Source: Flavobacterium defluvii (GTDB taxonomy: Bacteria; Bacteroidota; Bacteroidia; Flavobacteriales; Flavobacteriaceae). From it: a DNA stretch of 64,000 nt. Below, one piece after another: positions 14,133 through 23,324 of the stretch (its first letter is position 1; the number at the start of each line of letters is the position of its first letter). Where the stretch lies: positions 372,001 to 436,000 of the forward strand of contig NZ_FQWC01000001.1 in NCBI RefSeq assembly GCF_900129555.1, read 5' to 3'. Made by a program: the position numbers and the translations under genes. The notes beneath the pieces were generated by a model. That model was given only the letters and a program-made list of their open reading frames with translations, was not told the DNA's origin and made no database searches.

Positions 14133-14888
14133 TTACCAACCTTGATACAATCCATTTTTAAGGACTTCATCATATTTTTCTTTATCAAAAGAATAAAGGT
14201 TTGGAGCTTTGTGTGCCACATTGCTTTTCTTTTCGTCTAACTTAGTAAGAATTCCAATGTTTGTGATTTTACGCAAAAAATTTCTGCGATCCAGTTTTTT
14301 GTCCAAAATGGTTTCGTATAATTTTTGAAGCTCGGGAATGGTAAATTTTTCCGGCAGCAAATTGTAACCTATTGGCATTAAATTCAATTCGACTCTCAAA
14401 GTATCTAATGCTTTGTCTAAAATTTCTCTGTGATCCAGTATTAATTCAGGAACTTCTTTATGATCAATCCATTCTACAATTTCATTTCTATTAAGTGGAT
14501 TTGGCAGAATCTTAGAAAAATCAACCAGCGCATAATATCCAATTGTTACGAAACGTCTTGTCAGCCATTTTCCTTTTTCAGGATCTATGCCCAGATATTT
14601 CAAAACTTCTTTTCCGAAATGATTATCATTACGTTTGATTTTTCCAAAAGTCGAAAATTGTCTTAAAAAAACGCCTTCAACTCCGGTTCTTTCGTTCAAA
14701 ACTGTAACGGCTGCTGTATCAATATCCTGATCAATTGGAATAAAACCACCCGGTAAAGACCATGTTTCACTATGCGGTACTTTAATCAGTAAAACTTTTA
14801 ATTGGTTATCATGAAAACCAAAAATCACGCAGTCTATGGAAAGTCCCGGCTGGTAATTTTCGCTATTTTCTATAATAGATTTCAGCAT
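14133..14888 (-). CDS. NrtR-type Nudix-domain transcription regulator (degenerate catalytic box)
   Basis: 251 residues: an N-terminal Nudix domain (about 15-145) and a C-terminal winged helix (about 160-240, FTIPELQKLYETILDKKLDRRNFLRKI). The Nudix box aligns with GGFIPIDQDIDTAAVTVLNERTGV. In GX5EX7REUXEEXGU terms the first E is Q, the R-E pair is T-V and the second E of the E-E pair is R, so pyrophosphohydrolase activity is unlikely. Relatives in Bacteroidota are sugar- or NAD-metabolite-sensing repressors. A 5-7-5 inverted repeat just upstream (14901-14917) is a candidate autoregulatory operator. Confidence 0.88.
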   Translation of the reverse strand: MLKSIIENSENYQPGLSIDCVIFGFHDNQLKVLLIKVPHSETWSLPGGFIPIDQDIDTAAVTVLNERTGVEGVFLRQFSTFGKIKRNDNHFGKEVLKYLGIDPEKGKWLTRRFVTIGYYALVDFSKILPNPLNRNEIVEWIDHKEVPELILDHREILDKALDTLRVELNLMPIGYNLLPEKFTIPELQKLYETILDKKLDRRNFLRKITNIGILTKLDEKKSNVAHKAPNLYSFDKEKYDEVLKNGLYQGW

Positions 14889-14900
14889 TTTTATTTTATT

Positions 14901-14917
14901 AAGTATGCAATTTACTT
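14901..14917. promoter_or_regulatory. candidate operator of the Nudix regulator
   Basis: AAGTA-TGCAATT-TACTT lies 12 bases before the Nudix start. Related half-sites TGTACTTAT (14993-15001) and ATAAGTACA (15039-15047) form a second, wider inverted repeat in the same divergent region. Operator role is inferred. Confidence 0.4.
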
Positions 14918-15146
14918 CATTTTAAAAAAAACCAGCATAAATTCTCATAAATCTATTCTTTAAAGTCCTTTAATATAGAGAAAAATGAAAAGTGTACTTA
15001 TCACAATTTTAGTTAAAATTACAAAACTAATTAAAAAAATAAGTACATTGCGTCATTATAACACATTTGGATATAAAATTGTTAAAACTAAATTTTTAAG
15101 AAAGAAAAAGATTACAAATTATTAATTTTGCCTTTCGGAAAATGAA

Positions 15147-15431
15147 ATGCAAAATTATTTAATGAATGAGATTATGAGTATCAATCCGCTAAAGAATATT
15201 AACAAAAAAATCAGAACCAAAATCTGGACTTCTTTCGGATTTGTGTCTAAGACTTATCTTTTGGAAGCTTCTCTAAAATACAGCGAAGAGCAGGAAAGAA
15301 TTTTCAACCAAATGATTGTTGAAACGGAAGCAAAGGATAAAAAAGCAAAACGTGAAGCTTTTGATAAGGCTTTGTACGCTTCTTATAAAGGAATTGGCGC
15401 TATGGATTTTATAAATACGGTTTTGAAATAA
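15147..15431 (+). CDS. Hypothetical small helical protein
   Basis: 94 residues, predicted mostly helical and charged (ASLKYSEEQERIFNQMIVETEAKDKKAKREAFDKALY), with no signal peptide and no recognised domain. TAATTTTG at 15123-15130 is a -7-like element only about 17 bases before the ATG, so one of the in-frame ATGs at 15162 or 15177 could be the true start. It ends before a clear terminator. Coding status is supported by its position between promoter-like and terminator signals. Confidence 0.6.
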   Translation: MQNYLMNEIMSINPLKNINKKIRTKIWTSFGFVSKTYLLEASLKYSEEQERIFNQMIVETEAKDKKAKREAFDKALYASYKGIGAMDFINTVLK

Positions 15432-15467
15432 TTATTTTCTAATCCTTTTTTTTATAAATTTAAAACG

Positions 15468-15492
15468 AACCTCACAACATGTGAGGTTTTTT
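15468..15492 (+). terminator. terminator of the 94-residue hypothetical gene
   Basis: AACCTCACA-ACA-TGTGAGGTT followed by TTTT. The ATG of the longest downstream frame (15481) falls inside the 3' arm, arguing against that start. Confidence 0.8.
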
Positions 15493-15513
15493 ATTGCTAA
15501 AAAATATTATATT

Positions 15514-15544
15514 TTTGATCGAATAGCTTTATTATTTATTTTTG
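15514..15544 (+). promoter_or_regulatory. promoter of the transglutaminase-like gene
   Basis: TTTG (15514-15517), 19 bases, TATTTTTG (15537-15544): an ideal Bacteroidota sigma-A promoter. It lies downstream of the first possible ATG, which places the start codon at 15583. Confidence 0.7.
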
Positions 15545-15582
15545 TCGTTTTAAAAGTAAGAATATACATACAAAAAATCAAT

Positions 15583-17604
15583 ATGGAAAACATAATAGAA
15601 TCAGAGAATTATAAAATTCAAAAACCTGAAAAATGGGCTTCAGAAATTAATGATGATGAATTAATTCAATACATAAAAGAATCCGATTTTTCGAATAAAC
15701 AAATTGAAGAAGGAAGAGATTTTTGTTATTTTCTGGATAAAGTTTTTTATACCAGTGATAATGAAAACAGTGAATATGCCTGTGTTGCTTATACGCTTAA
15801 CGAACCTTCAAATCTTGAAAGTGCTTCGGTAAGAGATGTAGTTGTTGAGGAAAACGAAACATATATTATTCATAGAATAAGTGTTTTACGAGATGGCGTT
15901 TTTATCGACAAAATTGCAGATACAAAAATAAAAGTTCTTGACAGCGAAAATCAAAGTGAGGGCGGTGTTTTAAGCAGTAATAAAAAAATAAATATTACGA
16001 TAAAAGACCTGCGCCTTTATGATATATTAATTACTGAAGATTCGAGAATAAAAGTTTTTACGGATCGCGATTTTATGCGCAGAGAATTTTTTAAATATGT
16101 TTATGTAACCCCAAGTACCTACTGGGCTTACGGAAACTATAAATTCCGTTTTATAAATGATCGTAAAGATCCTATTGCTTACAAAAAAACATTTTTTAGA
16201 GATGAAGAAGGGAATGTCATACAACCTGAAATTAGTTATTTGAAAAAAGGGGAAAAGTTTGTTATTGAAAAAGAAGATTACATTAATTCGTTTGATATAA
16301 ACAGAGAAATTGCTCCGTATATAGATTTCGCAACAGATAGCAACTGGACTGATCTGTCAAATTATATTTCGCCATTTTATGAAGAAATTTTCAGTAAATC
16401 ATCCCTAAAAGAGTTTGCCCCTAAACTGGCAGAAAAACTGGATGCAATTTCAGATAAAGATGAGCAGCTTCAATATGCTATTGATTATGTACAAAACCAT
16501 GTATACTATATTTTTAATGCAGATGAAATGAATGGACATAAACCACAGGAACCTTCAATAACCTATGAAAACAAACAGGGAGATTGTAAGGCGAAATCTG
16601 TTTTACTAAAAGTGGTTTTAGATTATATTAATATTGATTCCTCTGTTATTTTAGTTAACTACAATTCAGATCATTATATCAAACATTACCTGCCTTCACT
16701 TCTTACTTTTAATCATGTAATTGTAAAAATTAATTATAAGAATGAAACTTATTTTATTGATGCCACAGCCAGAGACGAATTCGGACTGATTGAAAATCGT
16801 GGTTTTATTTATTTCCTGCATTATCTGGAAGTAAAACCAAACCAGCAGTTACAAATTAAAAAGCCTTATAGATTCTCTTACTATGGTATTAATGAAAAGG
16901 TAGATTTAAATGCACAAAATAATACGGGAGAATTAAAACTTACTACAACTTATAAAGGAAACCGTGCCAATTTTATGCGTAAATATTTCAAGAATACAAA
17001 TAAGAGGGAAATCATTGACAGCTGGAATAATTTCCTGTTTTATGCTTTAAATTATTCTAATGATAGAAACGGAACTGATATAAGAACCATTTTTAAGAAT
17101 GCCGCAATTGAGATTCTAAATGATGATAAAAAGCTGAACGAATTTACAATTCAGTACAGTGCTTCTATTCAAAATCCTTATTTTACAGATGTTCAAAAAA
17201 ATCGCTTTTTAATGTATTTTGATCGAAATGTAGTAAAAAATAATGCTCGTGATTTTATGCATGCTGATATTCCGTTTTGGCATAATTTTGATAACGAAAA
17301 ATATGAAATCAATCTTCATACGGATCAAAAAATAGATACTGAGGAGAAATATACCATTCAGGAAAGTACGATCAATAATCCTTATTTTGATTTTACAAGC
17401 CGTAAAAAAGTAACAAAAAACGGGGCTTCAGTTTTTATAGAATTTAAACCTTTGGTAAATTTAGAAATCCCAACGGAAGATTTTGAAAAATTCAGGACAG
17501 ATCATCATACTATTGCAGACAGTAATTATGGATTAGGAATTGATATTATCGAACAAGGTATAATGAACATGTTAAAATACAATTTCAAGAAAAGATTTAA
17601 ATAA
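15583..17604 (+). CDS. Transglutaminase-like (DUF3857-type) protein
   Basis: 673 residues from the ATG at 15583. The N-terminal half is a beta-rich DUF3857-like region. The centre is a transglutaminase-like core with Cys in QGDCKAKSVLLK, His in TFNHVIVKI and Asp in YFIDATARDE, the expected catalytic triad order. The C-terminal half is beta-rich (DUF2569/3858-like region of such proteins). A longer frame begins at 15481, but that start lies in the preceding terminator and upstream of a good promoter. With the start chosen here there is no signal peptide, unlike many relatives. Reaction and substrate unknown; protease or crosslinking activity is possible. Confidence 0.8.
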   Translation: MENIIESENYKIQKPEKWASEINDDELIQYIKESDFSNKQIEEGRDFCYFLDKVFYTSDNENSEYACVAYTLNEPSNLESASVRDVVVEENETYIIHRISVLRDGVFIDKIADTKIKVLDSENQSEGGVLSSNKKINITIKDLRLYDILITEDSRIKVFTDRDFMRREFFKYVYVTPSTYWAYGNYKFRFINDRKDPIAYKKTFFRDEEGNVIQPEISYLKKGEKFVIEKEDYINSFDINREIAPYIDFATDSNWTDLSNYISPFYEEIFSKSSLKEFAPKLAEKLDAISDKDEQLQYAIDYVQNHVYYIFNADEMNGHKPQEPSITYENKQGDCKAKSVLLKVVLDYINIDSSVILVNYNSDHYIKHYLPSLLTFNHVIVKINYKNETYFIDATARDEFGLIENRGFIYFLHYLEVKPNQQLQIKKPYRFSYYGINEKVDLNAQNNTGELKLTTTYKGNRANFMRKYFKNTNKREIIDSWNNFLFYALNYSNDRNGTDIRTIFKNAAIEILNDDKKLNEFTIQYSASIQNPYFTDVQKNRFLMYFDRNVVKNNARDFMHADIPFWHNFDNEKYEINLHTDQKIDTEEKYTIQESTINNPYFDFTSRKKVTKNGASVFIEFKPLVNLEIPTEDFEKFRTDHHTIADSNYGLGIDIIEQGIMNMLKYNFKKRFK

Positions 17605-17636
17605 TAAAAAATGGGGTTTTAAAGGCCCCATTTTTT
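17605..17636. terminator. bidirectional terminator between the transglutaminase-like gene and the GH3 gene
   Basis: AAAAAATGGGG and CCCCATTTTTT pair with a ten-base loop, one base after one stop and 16 bases from the other gene's stop. Confidence 0.85.
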
Positions 17637-17652
17637 ATTCCACTCTATTTTA

Positions 17653-19881
17653 CTAATTTACTAATTCAAAATCAGATTTTAGTTTAATATCTGCTGACGA
17701 AGCACCAATCATTACTTCAAAATCTCCCGGCTCAGCTGTCCATTCTAACTTATTATTGTAGAAAAAAAGTTTTTCTTTATCAATTGTAAATTCAATTGTT
17801 TTAGTTTCTCCTGCATTTAATTTCACTTTTTGGAAATCTCTTAATTCTAAAACCGGACGTACAACTGATCCGAATTTATCTTTGATATACAACTGAACTA
17901 CTTCATCTCCGGCAACTTTTCCAACGTTTGCTAATTGAAATGAAACTTTAATGGTTTCGTTGCTTTTGATTTTTGTCGAAGAAAGTTTTAATCCTGAATA
18001 ATCAAATTTAGTATAACTCAAACCATATCCAAAAGGAAATTTAGGTGAGTTTTTTAAATCGATATAAGCAGAAACATAGTTTTTTGAATCTTCATCTTTA
18101 GCTGGTCTTCCTGTACTAAAGTGATTGTAGTAAATAGGAATCTGACCTATTTCTCTTGGGAAAGTTATTGGTAATTTTCCTGACGGATTGTAATCTCCAA
18201 ATAAAACATTTGCAATTGCATTTCCTGCCTCTGTACCTAACCACCAAGTATAAACAATTGCCGGAACATTATCTGCCGTCCAGTTGAAAACAAGCGGTCT
18301 TCCGGCATTTATTAAAACTACAACCGGTTTTCCTGTTGCCTGAATTGCTTTTACTAAATCTTCCTGAACACCCGGTAAATGAATATCGCTTCGGCTTTTT
18401 GCCTCACCGCTCATATCGTGTCTTTCACCAATACTTAAAATTACAACATCTGCTTGTTTTGCAGTTTCAACAGCTTCGGCAAAACCGTCTTTATTGTCTC
18501 CGGTAATATCACATCCTTTTGCATAAAGTAATTTTGTGTTTTTACCTACTTTATTTTGTAAACCATCCCATTGCGAAACTACCCATTTATCGTAATTAAC
18601 ATCCGGTAATTCAACAGACCAGAATCCCATATTGGCTTTGTATTCTTTTACCATTGGGCCAATAAATGCGATTGTTTTTACATTTTTAGAAAGCGGTAAA
18701 GTCTGGTTTTCATTTTTTAATAAAACGATACTTTTTTCAGCAACTTCAAGAGCTGCTTTTCTGTTTGCAGGATTTGCCAAAACTTTTTCTGCTCTCTTAT
18801 CATCAGAATATCGGTATGGATCATCAAATAAACCTAATTCGAATTTCTTGCGAAGAATACGTTTTACTGCATCATCAACTAAATCAATAGAAACTCTGCC
18901 TTCTTTTATTAATTGTGCTAAGTTGTAACGGTATGCGTTACTTTCCATATCCATGTCACTTCCGGCAGTAATGGCAGAGTAAGCAGCTTCTTTAAGATCT
19001 TTTGAATATCCGTGAGCAACCATTTCTCCAATAGATCCCCAGTCAGAAACTACAAATCCCTGAAAATTCCATTTTCCTTTTAAAATATCTCTTTGTAAAT
19101 GTGCATTTCCAGTTGCAGGAATTCCGTTTAAATCATTAAAAGAATTCATAAATGTTGCTGCACCAGCATCTAAAGCTGCTTTAAAAGGCGGTAAATACGT
19201 TTCAAGAAGCATTCTTTCGCTCATATCAACTGAGTTGTAATCTCTACCTCCAACTCCGGCTCCATAAGCTGCAAAATGTTTTACGCAGGCCATAACCGAG
19301 TTTAAATCTCCTAATTTATTTCCCTGAAAACCTTTTACTCTTGCATAAGCAATTTTAGAACCTAAGTAAGTATCTTCTCCAGCTCCTTCCATTACACGTC
19401 CCCAACGCGGGTCACGGCTAATGTCTACCATTGGTGCAAATGTCCAGTGAATTCCACTTGCAGAAGCTTCTTCTGCTGCAACTCTTGCTGCTAATTCTAT
19501 AGCTTGTAAATCCCAGCTTGCTGCTTCGGCTAACGGTAATGGGAATGTTGTTTTGTATCCATGAATAACGTCCTGACCAAATAACAACGGAATTTTAAGA
19601 CGTGACTGCATAGCCAGTTCCTGATATTGTCTGGTATATTTTGTTCCAATAATATTTAACATCGAACCAATTAAACCGGCTTTAATTTCGGCTTGTTTGT
19701 TTGGATTTATTGTAATGGGCCCTGTAGCCTGATTATCTCCCGTGTATTGATTAAGCTGGCCAATTTTTTCTTCAATTGTCATTTTCTTCAACAGATCATT
19801 TACTTTTTGATCTATTGTCTGCTGCTGTGCCGTTGCAAAAAGCGCGGCCATCAACAAAGCAAATGTGGTTATTTTTTTCAT
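17653..19881 (-). CDS. Glycoside hydrolase family 3 beta-glucosidase
   Basis: 742 residues from the ATG at 19881. Signal peptide MKKITTFALLMAALFATAQ, then the GH3 (alpha/beta)8 domain with GQDVIHGYKTTFPLP, DPRWGRVMEGAGEDTYLGS, KHFAAYGAG and the nucleophile Asp in FVVSDWGSIGE (residue 280). Then the alpha/beta sandwich (LLKNENQTLPLSK..) and a fibronectin-like C-terminus (DEVVQLYIKD..). It removes glucose from the non-reducing ends of beta-glucan oligosaccharides, probably in the periplasm. Seven further codons upstream are open but would overlap the GH30 gene. Last gene of the utilisation locus, ended by a bidirectional terminator. Confidence 0.95.
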   Translation of the reverse strand: MKKITTFALLMAALFATAQQQTIDQKVNDLLKKMTIEEKIGQLNQYTGDNQATGPITINPNKQAEIKAGLIGSMLNIIGTKYTRQYQELAMQSRLKIPLLFGQDVIHGYKTTFPLPLAEAASWDLQAIELAARVAAEEASASGIHWTFAPMVDISRDPRWGRVMEGAGEDTYLGSKIAYARVKGFQGNKLGDLNSVMACVKHFAAYGAGVGGRDYNSVDMSERMLLETYLPPFKAALDAGAATFMNSFNDLNGIPATGNAHLQRDILKGKWNFQGFVVSDWGSIGEMVAHGYSKDLKEAAYSAITAGSDMDMESNAYRYNLAQLIKEGRVSIDLVDDAVKRILRKKFELGLFDDPYRYSDDKRAEKVLANPANRKAALEVAEKSIVLLKNENQTLPLSKNVKTIAFIGPMVKEYKANMGFWSVELPDVNYDKWVVSQWDGLQNKVGKNTKLLYAKGCDITGDNKDGFAEAVETAKQADVVILSIGERHDMSGEAKSRSDIHLPGVQEDLVKAIQATGKPVVVLINAGRPLVFNWTADNVPAIVYTWWLGTEAGNAIANVLFGDYNPSGKLPITFPREIGQIPIYYNHFSTGRPAKDEDSKNYVSAYIDLKNSPKFPFGYGLSYTKFDYSGLKLSSTKIKSNETIKVSFQLANVGKVAGDEVVQLYIKDKFGSVVRPVLELRDFQKVKLNAGETKTIEFTIDKEKLFFYNNKLEWTAEPGDFEVMIGASSADIKLKSDFELVN

Positions 19882-19895
19882 GAATTTGATTTTGG

Positions 19896-21320
19896 TTACC
19901 AAACGTAAGTTGCTACTGCACCAGCGTTTAGTGTAGTTGAAGTTTGTTTTTGATTGTATTTAATATTGAATGTTTCTGCTGTATTTCCGTCGTTTTCTAC
20001 GATTAGAACGATTTGTCCAGATGGTGTTTTGAAAGCTGCGTTGTATAGATTTCCTGCAATATTACTTCCAATTCTCACAGAACCTTCCGGTATAAATTTA
20101 GAAGCGTGTCCAATAATATAATACCCTACTTCACGCTTAATGTTTTGATTTTGATCAATCATTAAAGCTCCTTTACAAGTTGAACATCCGCCTGGTGTAA
20201 ATGGTTTGTAATATTCATCATTTGCAAGTCCCCACGAAAGTGCATTTTTACTCCAGTTACGCATTGAACCAATTACAACATTTTTTACGCTCCATTTTAA
20301 ATCATTTTCAAAACTGCTTCCTGATCCTGTATATTGTTCTGTAAAGTATAAATCTTTGCTTGGAAATTCATTATGAACTGTAGTTAAAGCGCTGATATCG
20401 CCTTCGTATAAGTGAAAAGCTGAACCTGCAACAAAAGGATTTGCTTTTGCATTTCTTAAAATTGTCAAAGGATATTCCGGTTTATTACAGTTGTGGTCAT
20501 AAACTATAATTTTGGTTTTGATTTTGGCTTTCGCGAAAGCGGGACCCAGATGATTTCCAATAAAATCTGCCTGCTGCTCTGCCGGCATAAACATACTTGG
20601 GTTATTTCCCGGATGCAATGGCTCATTTTGCGGCGTAATAGCATCAATAACAATTCCTTGCGATTTCATTGCCTGAATATATTTTACAAAATAATCAGCG
20701 TAAACTCCGTAATATTTTGGCTGTAAACTTCCTCCTTTTGAGCTTCCGTTGTCTTTCATCCAAACTGGCGGAGACCATGGAGAACCCATAATTTTTATGT
20801 TTGGATTTATTTTTAAGATTTCCTGTAAAACCGGAACTACGTCATTTAAATCCGGACCAAGATTAAAATGTTCCAGATTTAAGTCAGTTTGTCCTTCCGG
20901 CATATCATCATACGAAAAAACTTTTTCATTCAAATCTGAAGCTCCAATACTTATACGCAGATAACTTAAACCAATTGCATCATTTTTTCTGGAAAACAAT
21001 TCCTGAAGCAATGCATCTCTTTTTGCTTTATCCAGTTTTAAAATCGCCTGTGCGCTTCCTCCTGTTAACGAAAATCCGAAACCTTCTATGGTTTGAAATT
21101 TTTCTGAAGGATTTACTTCAATGGTTGGGTTTGAATTAGTTTCTGTACTAAAAACTAAATCCTCTTGTTTTTTTAGTTTTGAAGTTTCATCAGTAGTTGT
21201 AATCCATGATTCTGCTTTTCCAGAATTGGATGCAACACTTTTTGAAGATCCGCATTTTATCTGCACAGCGATAAGCGGCAGTAAAAGCAGGATTTGAAGT
21301 TTTTTGTTGATGTTTTTCAT
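19896..21320 (-). CDS. GH30 (subfamily 3-like) endo-beta-1,6-glucanase, exported
   Basis: 474 residues. N-terminal signal with a possible weak lipobox (AVQIKC, Cys23). The GH30 barrel shows the strand-1 motif QTIEGFGFSLTGGSA, SPWSPPVWMK, the acid/base Glu in ITPQNEPLHPGN and the nucleophile Glu in LYFTEQYTGSG, plus a C-terminal beta domain. Lacks the longer inserts of the other GH30 pair in the locus. Subfamily 3 enzymes cut beta-1,6-glucan (pustulan-type) chains. It is a paralogue of the gene at 25110-26582. Its start lies two bases from the stop of the EEP gene, so they are translated together. Confidence 0.9.
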   Translation of the reverse strand: MKNINKKLQILLLLPLIAVQIKCGSSKSVASNSGKAESWITTTDETSKLKKQEDLVFSTETNSNPTIEVNPSEKFQTIEGFGFSLTGGSAQAILKLDKAKRDALLQELFSRKNDAIGLSYLRISIGASDLNEKVFSYDDMPEGQTDLNLEHFNLGPDLNDVVPVLQEILKINPNIKIMGSPWSPPVWMKDNGSSKGGSLQPKYYGVYADYFVKYIQAMKSQGIVIDAITPQNEPLHPGNNPSMFMPAEQQADFIGNHLGPAFAKAKIKTKIIVYDHNCNKPEYPLTILRNAKANPFVAGSAFHLYEGDISALTTVHNEFPSKDLYFTEQYTGSGSSFENDLKWSVKNVVIGSMRNWSKNALSWGLANDEYYKPFTPGGCSTCKGALMIDQNQNIKREVGYYIIGHASKFIPEGSVRIGSNIAGNLYNAAFKTPSGQIVLIVENDGNTAETFNIKYNQKQTSTTLNAGAVATYVW

Positions 21321-21322
21321 TT

Positions 21323-22162
21323 TTAATCTATTTCTATTAAAACAGGTAAATGATCTGATGGATATTTTAAATCTTTAGAATCACTTAAAACTGCATGTTT
21401 TTGAATTGTAAGTCCGCTATTTTTTGAAATAAAAATATAATCCAGTAATAACGTAACGGGTTCATTGTGTTTGAAATCATTAAATGTTCCTGATGGCCCA
21501 AAAGGTTTTTCTTTTGAAACATCTTTGGTATCATCCATTACTTTTTTAATTTCTTCAATTTGCGGCGTATTAGGTTCTGAGTTGAAATCTCCCATCAAAA
21601 ATGCCGGGTATTTCTTTGTGTTTAGTTCGTTTATTTTTTTCAAAACTAGCTGAACGCCCTTTACTCTTGCTTCATTCCCCATATGATCTAAATGAAGATT
21701 GAAAACCCAAAACGTTTTTTTCGTTTTTAAATCTTTAAAAAGTCCGTAAGTACAAACTCTGTTGCAGGCTGCATCCCAGCCTCTTGAAACTACATTTGGC
21801 GTTTGTGACAACCAAAATGTGTTTGATTGTAATACTTTAAAACGATCTTTTTTGTAATAAATCGTGCAGGCTTCTCCTAATCCTCCTTCTTCTCTTCCTA
21901 TTCCAAATTTGTTATAATCTGGCAGAGCCGCTGCAATATCTATTACCTGATTTGGAGTTGCTTCCTGTACTCCAAAAATTTCAGGACTATAAAATTGTAT
22001 TTGTGCAGTAAAATAATCTTTTCGTTTCGGCCAGGCATTTTCACCATCAGAAGCAACATCTAAACGAATGTTGTAGGTCATAATTTTTAGGTTTTGACCA
22101 TAAAATGAAACGCTCACAAAAAGTAAGAATACTACTAAAATAAATTTATTTGTCTTTTTCAT
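21323..22162 (-). CDS. Secreted endonuclease/exonuclease/phosphatase-family enzyme
   Basis: 279 residues: signal peptide ending VSFYGQ, then the EEP fold with its metal- and phosphate-binding motifs (MTYNIRLD, GVQEATPNQ, VFNLHLDHMG, FLMGDFNSEPN, LLDYIFISK and PSDHLPV). EEP proteins cleave phosphodiester or phosphate bonds in nucleic acids, lipids or inositol phosphates. All catalytic motifs look intact, so it should be active in the periplasm or outside. Its place within a neutral beta-glucan locus is common in Bacteroidota but unexplained; possible targets are phosphate-bearing parts of fungal or algal cell walls. Follows an intercistronic hairpin and is 2 bases upstream of the GH30 gene. 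Confidence 0.88.
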   Translation of the reverse strand: MKKTNKFILVVFLLFVSVSFYGQNLKIMTYNIRLDVASDGENAWPKRKDYFTAQIQFYSPEIFGVQEATPNQVIDIAAALPDYNKFGIGREEGGLGEACTIYYKKDRFKVLQSNTFWLSQTPNVVSRGWDAACNRVCTYGLFKDLKTKKTFWVFNLHLDHMGNEARVKGVQLVLKKINELNTKKYPAFLMGDFNSEPNTPQIEEIKKVMDDTKDVSKEKPFGPSGTFNDFKHNEPVTLLLDYIFISKNSGLTIQKHAVLSDSKDLKYPSDHLPVLIEID

Positions 22163-22180
22163 AATTTAAAAAATTTTAAT

Positions 22181-22211
22181 CTGTAAAGCTAGTGTTTATA
22201 TAGCTTTACAG
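22181..22211 (-). terminator. intercistronic hairpin between GH16 and EEP genes
   Basis: Perfect 10-bp arms CTGTAAAGCT/AGCTTTACAG with an 11-base loop. On the minus strand it is followed by ATTAAAATTTTTT, a weak terminator or mRNA-stability element inside the locus. Confidence 0.5.
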
Positions 22212-22235
22212 AAAAAAACTAGTTTAAAACTTATG

Positions 22236-23318
22236 TTAATTATATACTCTCACGTAATCAACTTCAAAAATTGCGCTAGTGAAATTGGGGTCAACTGTTC
22301 CTCCAAAATTTCCTCCCATTGCTAAATTTAAAATCAGGAAAAAGTTTTGATTGAACGGAGTTGAAGCCGAATTTACATAAGTGTAAAATAAATTATCGTC
22401 TACATAAAACTTAATGCTTTCTGCGCTCCACTCTGCAGCATAAATATGAAATTCTGTCGCTGAATTTGGAACTGTTATTGTTTTTGTATCAGGTGTATTT
22501 CCTGAACGTCCCGGAGAATGCAGTGAAGAATGATTTACGTCTGGATTGTTTCCAACAGATTCCAGAATGTCTACTTCTCCGCATAATGGCCATCCGGCTG
22601 TATCAATATTGTCTCCCAACATCCAGAATGCCGGCCAGGTTCCGCCGCCAACAGGCAGTTTTGCACGTACTTCGGCACGACCGTATTTGAATGAAAATTT
22701 TCCTTTTGTAAGCATTCTTGTTGATGTATAGTGGCTTCCCATATACTCTTCTTTGATTGCTTTTATTTTTAATGTTCCGTTTGAGATAAATACATTTTCA
22801 GGACGTGATGTATAATATTCTAATTCATTATTTCCCCATCCGTCTCCGGTTCCGGTATTGTACCCCCATTTTGAAGAATTTGGAGCTCCGTCTACATCAA
22901 ATTCATCTGACCAAAGAATTTTTCTGGCTACATAAATATTTACAGAAGATGTAGAACTAATAAATTGCCCTCCGGCATTGTAAGCCGAAACAATGATTGA
23001 ATATGTTTTTGTTCCCGAAGCTGTAAAAGTATAGCTAAAATCTCCGCTTGTAATTTCTTTTAGCTGATTGTCTATTAAAACTTTATATGAAATGGCATTT
23101 GCTGCATTTATCTTTAAGTTTACTTTTCCGCTTCCATCTCCGTTAGGATTTGCCGCCGTTTTACCCACAACTTCTACCTGAACAGAAAGATTGGATGGCG
23201 CCGGATTTACCGGAGTATCATCTGAACTATCATTTCCTCCACTGCAGGATTGAAAAATCAGCAATAGCATAAATGCCAAAATTCCAGTTTTATTGATTAT
23301 ATTTTTGATGCTTTTCAT
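22236..23318 (-). CDS. GH16 laminarinase-type lipoprotein
   Basis: 360 residues. Lipoprotein signal (LLLIFQSC, Cys25) followed by SGGNDSSDD, the acidic-serine type of tail that sends lipoproteins to the cell surface in this phylum. A PKD/Ig-like domain covers about 45-130. The GH16 jelly-roll covers about 135-360 with the catalytic EVDILE (Glu248, Asp250, Glu253), WNNELEYYTSRPENVF-type substrate loop and WPAFWMLG. Such enzymes hydrolyse beta-1,3- or mixed-linkage beta-glucan. Probably the surface endo-acting enzyme of the locus. Seven bases from the GH5 gene stop. Confidence 0.94.
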   Translation of the reverse strand: MKSIKNIINKTGILAFMLLLIFQSCSGGNDSSDDTPVNPAPSNLSVQVEVVGKTAANPNGDGSGKVNLKINAANAISYKVLIDNQLKEITSGDFSYTFTASGTKTYSIIVSAYNAGGQFISSTSSVNIYVARKILWSDEFDVDGAPNSSKWGYNTGTGDGWGNNELEYYTSRPENVFISNGTLKIKAIKEEYMGSHYTSTRMLTKGKFSFKYGRAEVRAKLPVGGGTWPAFWMLGDNIDTAGWPLCGEVDILESVGNNPDVNHSSLHSPGRSGNTPDTKTITVPNSATEFHIYAAEWSAESIKFYVDDNLFYTYVNSASTPFNQNFFLILNLAMGGNFGGTVDPNFTSAIFEVDYVRVYN

Positions 23319-23324
23319 ACCTTA

